64,000 bases of DNA from Agreia sp. COWG (GTDB lineage: Bacteria; Actinomycetota; Actinomycetes; Actinomycetales; Microbacteriaceae), in assembly GCF_904528075.1 (NCBI RefSeq), contig NZ_LR882035.1, positions 1,302,001 to 1,366,000 of the forward strand, read 5' to 3'. The notes beneath the pieces were generated by a model, which saw only the letters and a list, made by a program, of their open reading frames with translations, had not been told where the DNA came from and made no database searches. The first letter of the stretch is position 1. Every line of letters begins with the position of its first letter. A program made the position numbers and the translations under genes. Shown one piece after another: positions 55,001 to 63,729 of this stretch.

Positions 55001-56818
55001 TCAGTCGCGCCCGTACCGCGGTCGATCCTCGCGCTTGGCCGAGTTCCCCGCGCGATCCGGCGTCAATTCGATCAGCTTTCCGCTGATGCGCGTGTTCTGC
55101 AGTCGGTCGAGAACGTCACCGGGCAGATCTGCGGGCAGTTCGACGAGAGAGAAGTCGGGCCGAATCTGGATGGCGCCGAAGTCTCCCCTGTTCAGACCGC
55201 CCTCGTTGGCGATAGCGCCGACGATCTGCCTGGGTTCGACTTTCTGTCGCTTACCGACTGCGATGCGATAGGTCGTCTTGGGGCCCGAGCTGCGCTGCGA
55301 ACGCTCGGGTCGATCTGCACGGTCAGGGCGCTCCCACTTGTCTCCGTGTGTTCCTCGCTCCGCCCTGGCCGGTCGGTCGTCGCGATAGCGGTCCGGCCGG
55401 TCTCCGCGCTCCGGGCGCTCCCTACTGTCTCGCTCGAAGCGAGTATTGCGCACGGGCTCGGGGTCGAGCAACAGAGGTGTGTCGCCCTGGGCGACGACGG
55501 CCAGCGCCGCAGCGACATCGGCCTCGGGCACGTCGTGGTGTTGCACGTAGTGACCGACGATGTCTCGGAACTGCTGGATCTGCTCGGGCTGGCTCAGCGC
55601 CGCGGTGATGGCGTCGTCGAACCGGGTCAGGCGTGTGGCGTTCACGTCGTCGACGCTCGGAAGCTTCATCTCTGTGAGGGGTTGGCGCGTCGCCTTCTCG
55701 ATTGCGACGAGCATGCGGCGCTCGCGCGGCGTGACGAAGCTGATCGCGTCGCCCGTGCGCCCGGCGCGGCCGGTTCGACCGATGCGGTGAACATAGGACT
55801 CGGTGTCGATCGGGATGTCGAAGTTGACCACGTGGCTGATGCGTTCCACATCGAGGCCGCGGGCCGCCACGTCGGTGGCCACGAGAATATCGAGCTTGCC
55901 CGACTTGAGCTGGTTCACGGTGCGCTCCCGCTGGGCCTGCACGATGTCGCCGTTGATGGCGGCCGCCGAGTACCCGCGAGCGCGCAGCTTCTCGGCCAGC
56001 GTCTCTGTCTCGTTCTTCGTGCGGGTGAAGACGATCATGCCCTCGAAGTTCTCGGTCTCGAGGATGCGCGTCAGCGCGTCGACCTTCTGCGGATAGGACA
56101 CCACGAGGTAGCGCTGGGTGGTGTTGACCGACGTCGTGGTCTTGTTCTTGACCGTGATCTCTTCGGGGTCGTGCAGGTACTTGGCGGAGATCCGCCGGAT
56201 CTGCGCCGGCATCGTCGCCGAGAACAGGGCGACCTGCTTGTCTTCGGGGGTGTCGGCGAGGATCGTCTCGACGTCTTCGGCGAAGCCCATCTTGAGCATC
56301 TCGTCGGCCTCGTCGAGAACCAGGTACTTCAGCTGGGAGAGGTCGAGGGTGCCCTTCTCGAGGTGGTCCATGATGCGGCCGGGGGTGCCGACGACGATGT
56401 GCACGCCGCGACGCAGTGCGGAGAGCTGAACGCCGTATCCCTGGCCGCCGTAGACGGGCAGCACATGCACGCCGCGAAGGTGGGCAGCGTACTTCTCGAA
56501 TGCCTCGCAGACCTGGAGCGCCAGCTCGCGGGTCGGGGCGAGTACGAGGGCCTGCGGGGTCTTCTGCGAGAGGTCGAGCCGGGAGAGGATGGGCAGGGCG
56601 AATGCCGCCGTCTTGCCTGTTCCGGTCTGGGCGAGGCCCACGACGTCGCGGCCGGCGAGAAGCGGGGGGATGGTCGCGGCCTGGATGGCCGAAGGGGTCT
56701 CGTAGCCGACGTCCTTGAGTGCCTTGAGCACCGCGTCAGCGAGTCCGAGTTCTATGAAGGTCTGCTCGGCGGGAGCGGTGTCGGCCTCGTTCGGGCCGGT
56801 GGTTGTAGAGGATGCCAT
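55001..56818 (-). CDS. DEAD-box RNA helicase with DbpA-like RNA-binding domain
   Basis: This 605-residue helicase has the Q motif (ETPSAIQAATIPPLL), Walker A AQTGTGKTAAF, DEAD in VLDEADEMLKM, FSATMP, and HRIGRTGRAGRTG. A charged Arg/Asp/Glu/Pro-rich linker (about 460-525) precedes a C-terminal DbpA-type domain (YRIAVGKRQKVEPRQIVGAI). It probably unwinds structured RNA during ribosome assembly, cold adaptation or RNA decay, as DeaD/CsdA does. The start codon follows the family's short N-terminus. Confidence 0.93.
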   Translation of the reverse strand: MASSTTTGPNEADTAPAEQTFIELGLADAVLKALKDVGYETPSAIQAATIPPLLAGRDVVGLAQTGTGKTAAFALPILSRLDLSQKTPQALVLAPTRELALQVCEAFEKYAAHLRGVHVLPVYGGQGYGVQLSALRRGVHIVVGTPGRIMDHLEKGTLDLSQLKYLVLDEADEMLKMGFAEDVETILADTPEDKQVALFSATMPAQIRRISAKYLHDPEEITVKNKTTTSVNTTQRYLVVSYPQKVDALTRILETENFEGMIVFTRTKNETETLAEKLRARGYSAAAINGDIVQAQRERTVNQLKSGKLDILVATDVAARGLDVERISHVVNFDIPIDTESYVHRIGRTGRAGRTGDAISFVTPRERRMLVAIEKATRQPLTEMKLPSVDDVNATRLTRFDDAITAALSQPEQIQQFRDIVGHYVQHHDVPEADVAAALAVVAQGDTPLLLDPEPVRNTRFERDSRERPERGDRPDRYRDDRPARAERGTHGDKWERPDRADRPERSQRSSGPKTTYRIAVGKRQKVEPRQIVGAIANEGGLNRGDFGAIQIRPDFSLVELPADLPGDVLDRLQNTRISGKLIELTPDRAGNSAKREDRPRYGRD

Positions 56819-56853
56819 TCCTTAACGGTAGTCCTTCACCGGCTTCGAGGCTG

Positions 56854-57210
56854 TCAGCCAGGCCTTTTGTCGCGGGGGAGCCCGGCCACGACCAGCTCGT
56901 AGGAGTTCACGATGAGGTCGGTCACGAGGTCACCGTCTGCGTGCTCGCCGAGGGTGATCGTCACCCAGTGGCGCTTGTTCATGTGATACCCGGGGATGAT
57001 CCAGTCGTAGCCGCGCACCAGGGCCTCCGCATGCGGCGGGTCGGCCTTCAGGGTGACTCTGGCGGGCTCGCCATCGAGCGTCGTGAGCGCGAATACCCGC
57101 CCCACGACCTTGTACACGCTGATCTCCGGACCGAAGGGGGTCTCGTCGGTTGTGGCGGGCAGCCCCGCGCACACGGCGAAGACATCATCCCTGCCATAAA
57201 ATTCACTCAT
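56854..57210 (-). CDS. MmcQ/YjbR family protein
   Basis: This 118-residue protein has the YjbR fold signature, with TPFGPEISVYKVVGRVFALT and WIIPGYHMNKRHWVTITLG as conserved segments. The family adopts a CyaY-like fold and is uncharacterised, sometimes DNA-binding. ATG 57210 is chosen by a GGGGAGG ribosome-binding site eight bases upstream; a longer frame exists but would overlap the divergent gene. It follows the helicase region on the same strand. Confidence 0.82.
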   Translation of the reverse strand: MSEFYGRDDVFAVCAGLPATTDETPFGPEISVYKVVGRVFALTTLDGEPARVTLKADPPHAEALVRGYDWIIPGYHMNKRHWVTITLGEHADGDLVTDLIVNSYELVVAGLPRDKRPG

Positions 57211-57257
57211 CTCGCACACCTCCCCGGAGTTGTTCGAGAGTACCCTTGTTCGCGTCC

Positions 57258-57938
57258 ATGACCTCCTACCACTCGCCGCCCTCGACTCCTGTTCCGCGCC
57301 GTCCACGACGCCGGACATCCCTGACGCGCGCCGCGTTGTCGGCCTGGGCGATGGCCGGGGTCGTCGGTCTGGCTGCCATCGCCGCGCTCGCGCCGCCCCC
57401 GGAGGCGGAGGCGGCGAAACAGGAGACGACGCTGGCATCCGGCGCCCAATTTCTTCAGGTCACCGAGGGGGTCAACGCCGCCCCGATCGCACGTGACCAG
57501 TTCTCGACGGTGGCGGGTGTGCAAACGCTGGCTTCGGGCAGCACGAACAGGGACTGGGCCGAGATGGTCATGCTTCTCGGCGGGTTTCCGCGCACCGAAG
57601 ACAACGTCACGGTGATGATGAGATGGATGCGCCAGGAGAACGGTCCCGACGACTGGTGGAATCGGAACAATCCGCTGAACAACGGCTGGGGCTCAGGAGG
57701 CAATAGTGGCCTCGGCACCTACGACAGCCTGGTGATCGCCGCCGAGAACGCCGCGGAGGCGCTGCACAGCAACCCCGGATATTCGGCAATCGTCGACGGC
57801 TTCGCCTCGCAGGCTCCGACCCGCGTCATCGAGCAGGCCATCTGGGCCTCGCCCTGGGCGACGAGCCACTACGCGAACGGCGCCCACTGGTCGCAGTCGC
57901 CCGTTCCGGTGATCGCGTCGCCGCCCGGCACCTGGTAG
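57258..57938 (+). CDS. Secreted lysozyme/glucosaminidase-like protein
   Basis: This 226-residue protein has a basic N-terminus and a long hydrophobic signal helix (about 22-45). The C-terminal domain (about 95-226) reads MRWMRQENGP, NRNNPLNNGWG, GTYDSLVIAAENAAEAL; the family pattern of a Glu-Asn-Gly followed by an NPLN and a Tyr-Ser/AA helix is shared with phage-endolysin-like glycosidase domains. Glu127 would be catalytic. It probably cuts peptidoglycan outside the cell. The assignment rests on pattern recognition only. A TACCCT box at 57241-57246 may be its -10. Confidence 0.6.
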   Translation: MTSYHSPPSTPVPRRPRRRTSLTRAALSAWAMAGVVGLAAIAALAPPPEAEAAKQETTLASGAQFLQVTEGVNAAPIARDQFSTVAGVQTLASGSTNRDWAEMVMLLGGFPRTEDNVTVMMRWMRQENGPDDWWNRNNPLNNGWGSGGNSGLGTYDSLVIAAENAAEALHSNPGYSAIVDGFASQAPTRVIEQAIWASPWATSHYANGAHWSQSPVPVIASPPGTW

Positions 57939-57950
57939 CGCCACCGAGAA

Positions 57951-58961
57951 TCAGGCCGAAACGCTCGCTCCGGCAGCGGTCATGGCCTGCGCCGTGAGTT
58001 CGACGGAACGCAACCGTCCATCGAGGTCGAGGGACTGGTGGGCGAGGATGAGCTCGTCTGCCCTCGCATGAGCGGCGAAGTCGTGGAGGTAATCACTCAC
58101 CTCGGACGGAGTCCCCACCGCCGAGTACGTCGTCATCGCCGCCAGCTGCCTGCCCTGCGGTGTCGTGAGAAACGCGTCGATCTGTTCGTCGGAGTACTCG
58201 GGCGTCGCCGGGCCGCGAGAGAGCATTCCGCGCACGCGGGTGCGGCGCGCGCTGGCCGCCTGCTCGACGGCATCGTCGTGATCGCTCGCTGCGACGACGT
58301 TCACGCCCGCGATCACGTGGGGGTGCGTCAGCTGTGCCGACGCGCGGAAACCACTCCTGTACGCATCCACCGCGTCGTGCAGGGCATCTGGCGCGAAGTG
58401 CGAGGCGAAGGCGTAGGGGAGGCCGAGGCGGGCGGCAAGCTGGGCACCGAAGAGGGACGAGCCAAGGATGTACAGGGGAACGATGTTGCGCGCGCGCGGC
58501 ACCGCCTCTACCCCGGGGATGATCGACTCGCCACGAAGAAACGCCTGCAACTCGAGCACGTCCTGCGGGAACGACTCGGCCGACATCGGGTCACGACGGA
58601 GAGCCCGCATCGTGTTCTGGTCGCTGCCGGGGGCACGCCCGAGGCCGAGGTCGATGCGGTCGGGGAACAGGGTTCCGAGGGTGCCGAACTGCTCGGCGAT
58701 GGTGAGCGGCGAATGATTGGGCAGCATGACTCCGCCAGAACCGAGCCGGATCGTCGATGTGTGAGCGGCGACGTAGCCGATCAGAACACTCGTGGCCGAC
58801 GACGCGATCGTCTTCATGTTGTGGTGCTCGGCGTACCAGACCCGCTTATAGCCCGATCGCTCGGCGGTCTGAGCCAGGGCGACGCTCGATGCGAAGCTCT
58901 CACGGGCTGTCTGCCCGGGCGCGATGGGAGCGAGGTCGAGGATGGACAGCGGAATGCTCAT
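57951..58961 (-). CDS. LLM class flavin-dependent oxidoreductase
   Basis: This 336-residue enzyme is of the luciferase-like monooxygenase superfamily, probably using FMNH2 or F420. It begins [13 protein letters not shown] and shows [24 protein letters not shown] and [13 protein letters not shown], the segments conserved in the MsnO8/LuxA-like family. The ATG at 58961 fits the conserved N-terminus. The substrate is unknown. It is followed on the same strand, upstream, by the DUF4190-like gene. Confidence 0.9.
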   Translation of the reverse strand: MSIPLSILDLAPIAPGQTARESFASSVALAQTAERSGYKRVWYAEHHNMKTIASSATSVLIGYVAAHTSTIRLGSGGVMLPNHSPLTIAEQFGTLGTLFPDRIDLGLGRAPGSDQNTMRALRRDPMSAESFPQDVLELQAFLRGESIIPGVEAVPRARNIVPLYILGSSLFGAQLAARLGLPYAFASHFAPDALHDAVDAYRSGFRASAQLTHPHVIAGVNVVAASDHDDAVEQAASARRTRVRGMLSRGPATPEYSDEQIDAFLTTPQGRQLAAMTTYSAVGTPSEVSDYLHDFAAHARADELILAHQSLDLDGRLRSVELTAQAMTAAGASVSA

Positions 58962-59034
58962 GACGGGCCGGCTTTCATTGTCGAGTGCGGGGTGTGACTG
59001 TCGCCTCTGGCGGCCCGCCACACTCATGCGTCAA

Positions 59035-59295
59035 CTACTGAGAGCCGCCCGACATTCCGCGCGTCACGAACACGGCGATCACCGTGCCGATCAGCGCGAG
59101 ATAGCCGGCGAGGCTGAGGTAACCGATGACGAGTCCGATGACCGCCATCACCCGCCCCTGTTCCCCTGACTTCCGGATCTGGGAGAGAGACACGTGGCCC
59201 AAGACGATCGGCACGACCGCAAGTCCGAGAACGCTGGTGACGAGGGTGACGATGGAGAGCACGTTCGTGCGCTGGGTCTCTTGGTAGGCGTCCAT
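59035..59295 (-). CDS. DUF4190-like small membrane protein
   Basis: This 86-residue protein has two membrane helices and the family motif LGHVSLSQIRKSGEQGRVMA between them, which places it in the DUF4190 group of small actinobacterial membrane proteins. A TAGCGT box lies seven bases before ATG 59295 on this strand, so the mRNA may be leaderless. Function is unknown. Confidence 0.75.
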   Translation of the reverse strand: MDAYQETQRTNVLSIVTLVTSVLGLAVVPIVLGHVSLSQIRKSGEQGRVMAVIGLVIGYLSLAGYLALIGTVIAVFVTRGMSGGSQ

Positions 59296-59302
59296 GGCCG
59301 TC

Positions 59303-59308
59303 ACGCTA
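59303..59308 (-). promoter_or_regulatory. Candidate -10 box of the DUF4190-like gene
   Basis: On the minus strand TAGCGT lies seven bases before the ATG of the DUF4190-like gene. No ribosome-binding site is visible. Confidence 0.4.
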
Positions 59309-59421
59309 GCAGCCGTCGCGTAACAGTGTGGCCGCGGTCGCGATCGCTTCCGTGACGGCGATCTCGGCTCCAGCACTCCGAGAATCTCCCCTGTTCGCGG
59401 TCGCCCAGAACAGGAAACGAC

Positions 59422-60026
59422 ATGAAGAGCACGAACCGCACCATCGCACTACTCGCCCTCGGAACAGCTGGGGTTCTCGCCTTCAGCGGCCGCGCCGCCG
59501 GTGAGGCGGAGACCATCGGTGACGGTAACTCCGACAAGATCTTGACGAGCAGAGGAGTATCTCCGGAGGCCAACTTGACGGCCTCGAGAAGCGGCCGCAG
59601 AGTGTCGATCTCGATCTCGGCGCCTGGAACGACGAGTTGAAGCTCACCATCGCGTTCAACGAGGATGCACCGATCTCCTCGCTCGCCGAGCTGAAGGACA
59701 ATGCCGACCTGTTCGACAACCGCATCGTGGGCATCGAGCCCGGCGCCGGCCTCACGAAGGCCACGACCGAGCGCGTCATTCCGGCATACGGACTCGACGA
59801 CATGCACTACGTCACCTCGTCGACGGCCGCCATGCTGACCGAGCTCACCAGCGCGACGGACTTCCCTCAGGCCGCCGAATGGATCGGCAACTACACGATG
59901 GACCTCGACCAGCTCTACTCGCTGGAGAAGTCCATGTTCGTCGACTACGACGGCCAGGACTTCGAGCCCATCGTCGAGAAGTGGATCTCCGGGAATCGCG
60001 ACTACGTGGATTCGCTCACGCTGTAG
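59422..60026 (+). pseudogene. Decayed glycine-betaine/proline-binding lipoprotein gene (OpuAC type)
   Basis: A signal-peptide start (MKSTNRTIALLALGTAGVLA) at 59422 is followed by a frame change. From about 59601 another frame encodes an OpuAC-like C-terminal half: ISSLAELKDNADLFDN, VGIEPGAGLT, HYVTSSTAAMLTELTSA, then AAEWIGNYTMDLDQLYSLE. The family has about 300 residues, but here the first ligand-binding part is missing. A further stretch of perhaps 60 residues seems lost between TSATD and FPQAAEW. No permease or ATPase genes accompany it. It is most likely a relic of a compatible-solute importer. Confidence 0.75.
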
Positions 60027-60050
60027 ACCGACCTCCTCACAGCAGCACCC

Positions 60051-60084
60051 GGGCCCTCGTCGCGCGAAGCGACGGGGGCCCTTT
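60051..60084 (+). terminator. Hairpin terminator after the OpuAC relic
   Basis: A 13-bp stem (60051-60063 with 60069-60081, one G-U pair) with loop GCGAA is followed by ttt. It still marks the end of the former transport operon. Confidence 0.85.
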
Positions 60085-60105
60085 CGCGGGCCGTCGGGGC
60101 GCGAG

Positions 60106-60111
60106 TAGCCT
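60106..60111 (+). promoter_or_regulatory. Candidate -10 box before the LigD-polymerase gene
   Basis: TAGCCT lies six bases before ATG 60118 and there is no ribosome-binding site. It fits the leaderless pattern. Confidence 0.42.
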
Positions 60112-60117
60112 GCCCCT

Positions 60118-61140
60118 ATGGCGAGCGACGCGGCGATAATCACGGTTCCGGGCCCGGATGGCGATCGTGAGGTGCGCATCTCGAGTCCGTCGCGCGTGCT
60201 GTGGCCAGAGCTCGGCCTCACCAAACTCGACCTCGCCACCTACCTGCGCGACGTCGGGGAGCCGTTCGTCACCGCGAACGGCGACAGGCCGATCTCCCTG
60301 CAGCGCTTCTCCGGCGGAATCGAAGGCGAGCAGTTCTTCTCGAAGAACCCGCCGAAGGGCGCGCCAGACTACGTGCGCAGCGAGATGGTCGTCTACCCGA
60401 GCGGCCGAACGCATCCGCAGCTCGTCATCGACGAACCGGCGGCGGCCGTCTGGGCCGCGCAGATGAACACCCTCGTCTTTCACCCCTGGGCCTCTCGGGC
60501 AGAGCGCAGCGACTATCCCGATCAGCTGCGCATCGATCTCGACCCGCAGCCCGGGACTGACTTCGACGATGCCAAACCGGTGGCCGTCGAACTGCGTGCC
60601 GTGCTCGCCGAGGCTGGCCTGAATGCCTATATCAAGACCTCGGGCAATCGCGGCCTCCACGTCTTCGCCCCCATCCGGCCCGAATGGGAGTTCCTCGAGA
60701 CGCGCCATGCCGTGATCGCCGCGGCCCGCGAACTCGAGCGCCGAATGCCCCGACGGGTCACCACGAACTGGTGGAAGGAAGAGCGCGGCGAGCGCATCTT
60801 CGTCGATTTCAACCAGGCCAACAGGGATCGCACGATGGCGGGAGCGTACAGCCCTCGAGCTCTGCCGCACGCCCCCGTCTCGTGCCCCCTGGACTGGGCC
60901 GAACTCGACGAGGCCGATCCGAGCGAGTTCACTATTCTCACCGTGCCCGGCCGGCTGTCTACGACGGGAGACCCCTGGGCCGCGATGCACGACGAGTCCG
61001 GATCCATCGATGTGCTGCTGCAATGGTGGGATAAGGACACGGCTTCTGGGCTCGGCGAGTTGCCCTTCCCTCCCGACTTTCCGAAGATGCCCGGAGAACC
61101 CCCTCGCGTGCAGCCGAGCAGGGCGAAGAAGCCCGCTTGA
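60118..61140 (+). CDS. LigD-type primase/polymerase (non-homologous end joining)
   Basis: This 340-residue protein matches the polymerase domain of LigD, an archaeo-eukaryotic primase-type enzyme that fills gaps at DNA ends. The metal-binding DLDPQPGTDF (with RIDLDP) and YIKTSGNRGLHVF are clear, and the LVFHPWASRAERSDYPDQL segment is typical. No nuclease or ligase domain is fused. It is convergent with an ATP-dependent ligase gene 17 bases away, so both may work together, but no Ku gene is in the window. Confidence 0.9.
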   Translation: MASDAAIITVPGPDGDREVRISSPSRVLWPELGLTKLDLATYLRDVGEPFVTANGDRPISLQRFSGGIEGEQFFSKNPPKGAPDYVRSEMVVYPSGRTHPQLVIDEPAAAVWAAQMNTLVFHPWASRAERSDYPDQLRIDLDPQPGTDFDDAKPVAVELRAVLAEAGLNAYIKTSGNRGLHVFAPIRPEWEFLETRHAVIAAARELERRMPRRVTTNWWKEERGERIFVDFNQANRDRTMAGAYSPRALPHAPVSCPLDWAELDEADPSEFTILTVPGRLSTTGDPWAAMHDESGSIDVLLQWWDKDTASGLGELPFPPDFPKMPGEPPRVQPSRAKKPA

Positions 61141-61157
61141 CGGGCCGCGCGCCGTCG

Positions 61158-62207
61158 CTACAGCAGAACGTCGCCGAGGTCGTAGCTCGCCACGGACTCG
61201 AGCTGGTCGAAGGTGCACGAGTCGGCGTCCCTGTCTGGGCGCCAGCGCTCGAACTGCACCGTGTGCCGAAACCGCGATCCTTCCATCTGGTCGTAACGCA
61301 CTTCGGCGACCACGGTCGGCTCGAGTCGCACGAATGAGGAGTCCTTGCCCGACGAGAAACGGCTCTTCTCGCCTTCACCGGTGATCGCGTCGCCGTTCTC
61401 CGAGCGCATCACGACAGGCTCGAGTTCGGTGAGCAGCTGTCGCCGGCGTGCCATGGTGAAGGCCGAGGCTCCTCCCACAGCTTTCAACTCCTCGCCGGCG
61501 TAGAGCCCGAGAAGCAGCGAGCCGACGCCCTGCCCGCTGGCGTGCACGCGGTATCCGGTCACCACGACATCGGCAGTGCGGTGGTGTTTGACCTTCAGCA
61601 TGATCCTCTTGCCGGGGGAGTAAGGCGAGGCCAACGGCTTCGCGACGATCCCGTCGAGTCCGGCACCCTCGAACTCGCCGAGCCAGCGCGTGGCCTCGGT
61701 GACGTCGAGCGTGAGTCGGGTCACGTGAATCGGTGCGACTCCGTGGCCGAGCAGATCAACGAGCGACGCCCGTCGCTGTGCGAAGGGAAGATCGCCGAGC
61801 CGTCGCAGACCACGCCCGATCAGGTCGAATGCGACGAAACTGGCCGGGGTCGCTTCCGCAAGACTCCGGATGCGGCTCTCCGCCGGGTGGATGCGTTGCG
61901 ACAGCGCATCCCAATCGAGCCGCTCGCGCCCCGCGCCACCGCTTCTCACCACGATCTCGCCGTCGAGGATGCACGGCTCGGGGAGGATGCGACGGAATGC
62001 ATCGACGAGCTCGGGAAAGTACCGGGTGAGGGGCTTCGACCCCCTGCTGGTGATCTCGACCGTGTCGCCGTCGTACATCACGATGCCTCGGAAGCCATCC
62101 CATTTCGGCTCGTAGGCCAACCCGCCCGGCAGGCTGTCGGGCTCGGGAAGAGTAGGAACGGCCTTGGCCAGCATCGGCGCGATCGGGGAGAGAGGAAGCG
62201 AGGTCAT
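61158..62207 (-). CDS. ATP-dependent DNA ligase, LigC type
   Basis: This 349-residue ligase has the adenylation motif I with the active lysine Lys35 in YEPKWDGFRG, motif III and IV segments SFVAFDLIGRG and GLDGIVAKPL, and motif V MLKVKHHR. The C-terminal OB domain follows (about 210-349). It lacks the extra domains of the LigD fusion. It probably joins DNA ends in repair with the neighbouring polymerase. The start (MTSLPLSPIAPML) matches the family's short N-terminus. Confidence 0.9.
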   Translation of the reverse strand: MTSLPLSPIAPMLAKAVPTLPEPDSLPGGLAYEPKWDGFRGIVMYDGDTVEITSRGSKPLTRYFPELVDAFRRILPEPCILDGEIVVRSGGAGRERLDWDALSQRIHPAESRIRSLAEATPASFVAFDLIGRGLRRLGDLPFAQRRASLVDLLGHGVAPIHVTRLTLDVTEATRWLGEFEGAGLDGIVAKPLASPYSPGKRIMLKVKHHRTADVVVTGYRVHASGQGVGSLLLGLYAGEELKAVGGASAFTMARRRQLLTELEPVVMRSENGDAITGEGEKSRFSSGKDSSFVRLEPTVVAEVRYDQMEGSRFRHTVQFERWRPDRDADSCTFDQLESVASYDLGDVLL

Positions 62208-62470
62208 GGTGCGATCCTGTCCCGTCGTGCCGCGCTTGACCAGCCCCACGTGCACTGTCTGCACAGAGCTTTAACCGAGAAATCCCAGGTCAGATTCGCA
62301 TAATTGCCGCTTCGCCCGCGCTGGAATCAGCCCGGGTGCACCCGACACCGATCGTCACGCCACGAGGCCCAGCACCGCTTACCCGGTTGTGATCACGACC
62401 TCGTCCCTCCGGACAGACAGAGAACCACGGGGAACCCGAGCGCCCTGGCACGGCCGCGCTCGCCTTCGGC

Positions 62471-63352
62471 ATGCCATCGGGAAATCCATTGGACGACATG
62501 CACCAGGCTTCACCCACCGACTCCACCTCATCCACCCCGCTCGACTCCTCCACTCGACGGTCGCTCTCGTCGAGCCGCCGTCGCTCCAGCCGCAAGCGCT
62601 ACCTCACAGCGACGGCCGCCATTGCGATCGCCGGAACCCTTGTCGGCACCGGCTTCGCCGTTCAGGCGAACTCGGCCTCGGCTGAGAGGGCCGAGGCAAC
62701 AGCTCAGCTCGCCAGCGGTACGGGCCTCTCGAGCGATCATCCGGGAGTGTACGAGACCATTGCCAAGGCCCAAACCGACCAGAAGGCCAAGGCGACCATC
62801 GACGACGCGAACCAGGTCATCGCCGCGGTCGCCAGCAAGGTCGATGCCACGCCGCTGACCACCACGGTCGCCTCGCTCGCCGGCTACGAGAACCTCGACA
62901 GAGACACCGTGCTTTCGCTCGTCGCCCAGGCGGCCAACGCAAAGGCCTCTCTGCAGGCGGCGGCCGACCAGGCCGACCAGGCGGCCGCGGCAGCTGCTGA
63001 GGCCGCCGCAGCCCAGGCGGCGGAGGCCCTCGCGCAGGGTAATACCGTCGCCGGGGCCAAGGCGACCGCCCAATCTCTCGGCGCATCGAAGTACGGCTGG
63101 GGCGACGACCAGTTCTCGTGCCTGGTCTCGCTGTGGCAGAAGGAATCGGGTTGGAACTACCAGTCTGAGAACGCATCGAGCGGCGCGGCCGGGATTCCTC
63201 AGGCGCTGCCCGGTAGCAAGATGGCCTCCATCGCCCCTGACTGGGAGACCAACGCCACCACCCAGGTCACCTGGGGGCTCGAGTACATCAAGGGCAGTTA
63301 CGGAACGCCCTGCGCCGCGTGGTCGCATTCTCAGTCGGTCAACTGGTACTGA
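62471..63352 (+). CDS. Secreted lytic transglycosylase-like protein
   Basis: This protein of up to 293 residues has a Ser/Arg-rich N-terminus, a signal or anchor helix (LTATAAIAIAGTLVGTGFAV), an alanine-rich coiled-coil-like middle (about 165-195) and a C-terminal catalytic domain. CLVSLWQKESGWNY carries the probable catalytic Glu, and AAGIPQALPGSKMASI with the end AWSHSQSVNWY is typical of actinobacterial transglycosylases that cut peptidoglycan. ATG 62471 and ATG 62498 are both possible starts; neither has a strong ribosome-binding site. The upstream 260 bases hold no gene. Confidence 0.85.
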   Translation: MPSGNPLDDMHQASPTDSTSSTPLDSSTRRSLSSSRRRSSRKRYLTATAAIAIAGTLVGTGFAVQANSASAERAEATAQLASGTGLSSDHPGVYETIAKAQTDQKAKATIDDANQVIAAVASKVDATPLTTTVASLAGYENLDRDTVLSLVAQAANAKASLQAAADQADQAAAAAAEAAAAQAAEALAQGNTVAGAKATAQSLGASKYGWGDDQFSCLVSLWQKESGWNYQSENASSGAAGIPQALPGSKMASIAPDWETNATTQVTWGLEYIKGSYGTPCAAWSHSQSVNWY

Positions 63353-63390
63353 GGCTCCTCGATCGCAACCGAAGGGTTGCCCTAGACTGA

Positions 63391-63410
63391 CGGAATCGTC
63401 CGGAATCGTC
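63391..63410 (+). repeat. Tandem 10-bp repeat upstream of the ArsR-like gene
   Basis: CGGAATCGTC occurs twice in direct succession, 14 bases before the GTG of the regulator and just behind a TAGACT -10 box at 63383-63388. Such a direct repeat can be the operator of a small HTH regulator. Confidence 0.55.
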
Positions 63411-63423
63411 GAGGGGGCCACAC

Positions 63424-63729
63424 GTGTCGCACGATCTTGAACATCTCCGTCAGGTCTGCTCTGCTCTGGGGGAGGCCACGCGATGGCAGATCCTCGGCAA
63501 AGTGGCGGCGAACGAGCTCTCCGCCTCCGCGTTGGCCGATACCGTGCCCGTGAGTCGGCAGGCCATCGCCAAACATCTCGCTGCCCTCCAGGCCGCCGAG
63601 CTGGTGTCATCACGGCGAGTCGGGCGCGAGCTCCGCTATTCGGCCCGCCCCGACGTGCTGGGTGAATCGGCTAGGCACTTGGGCGAGATCGCCGCCGCGT
63701 GGTCGCTCCGAGCGGCAGACGTGTCGTGA
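63424..63729 (+). CDS. ArsR-type winged-helix regulator
   Basis: This 101-residue protein is a single winged helix-turn-helix domain: RQVCSALGEATRWQILGKVA, then VPVSRQAIAKHLAALQAAEL and the wing SSRRVGRELRYSA. It lacks the cysteine metal-binding motif of metal sensors. The ribosome-binding site GAGGGGG precedes the GTG. The stop overlaps the start of the next gene (ATGA), so the regulator is co-translated with a secreted enzyme. Confidence 0.85.
   Translation: MSHDLEHLRQVCSALGEATRWQILGKVAANELSASALADTVPVSRQAIAKHLAALQAAELVSSRRVGRELRYSARPDVLGESARHLGEIAAAWSLRAADVS

Noticed and set aside
54341..56902. Open plus-strand frame of 853 codons
   Set aside because: It is antisense to the alcohol dehydrogenase and helicase genes and reads as low-complexity shadow sequence.
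62280..62470. Possible c-di-AMP (ydaO-type) riboswitch before the transglycosylase gene
   Set aside because: A ggggaaccc element is present, as in such riboswitches, but the required downstream GTGAATC and CAGCTAACC elements are missing or in the wrong order.
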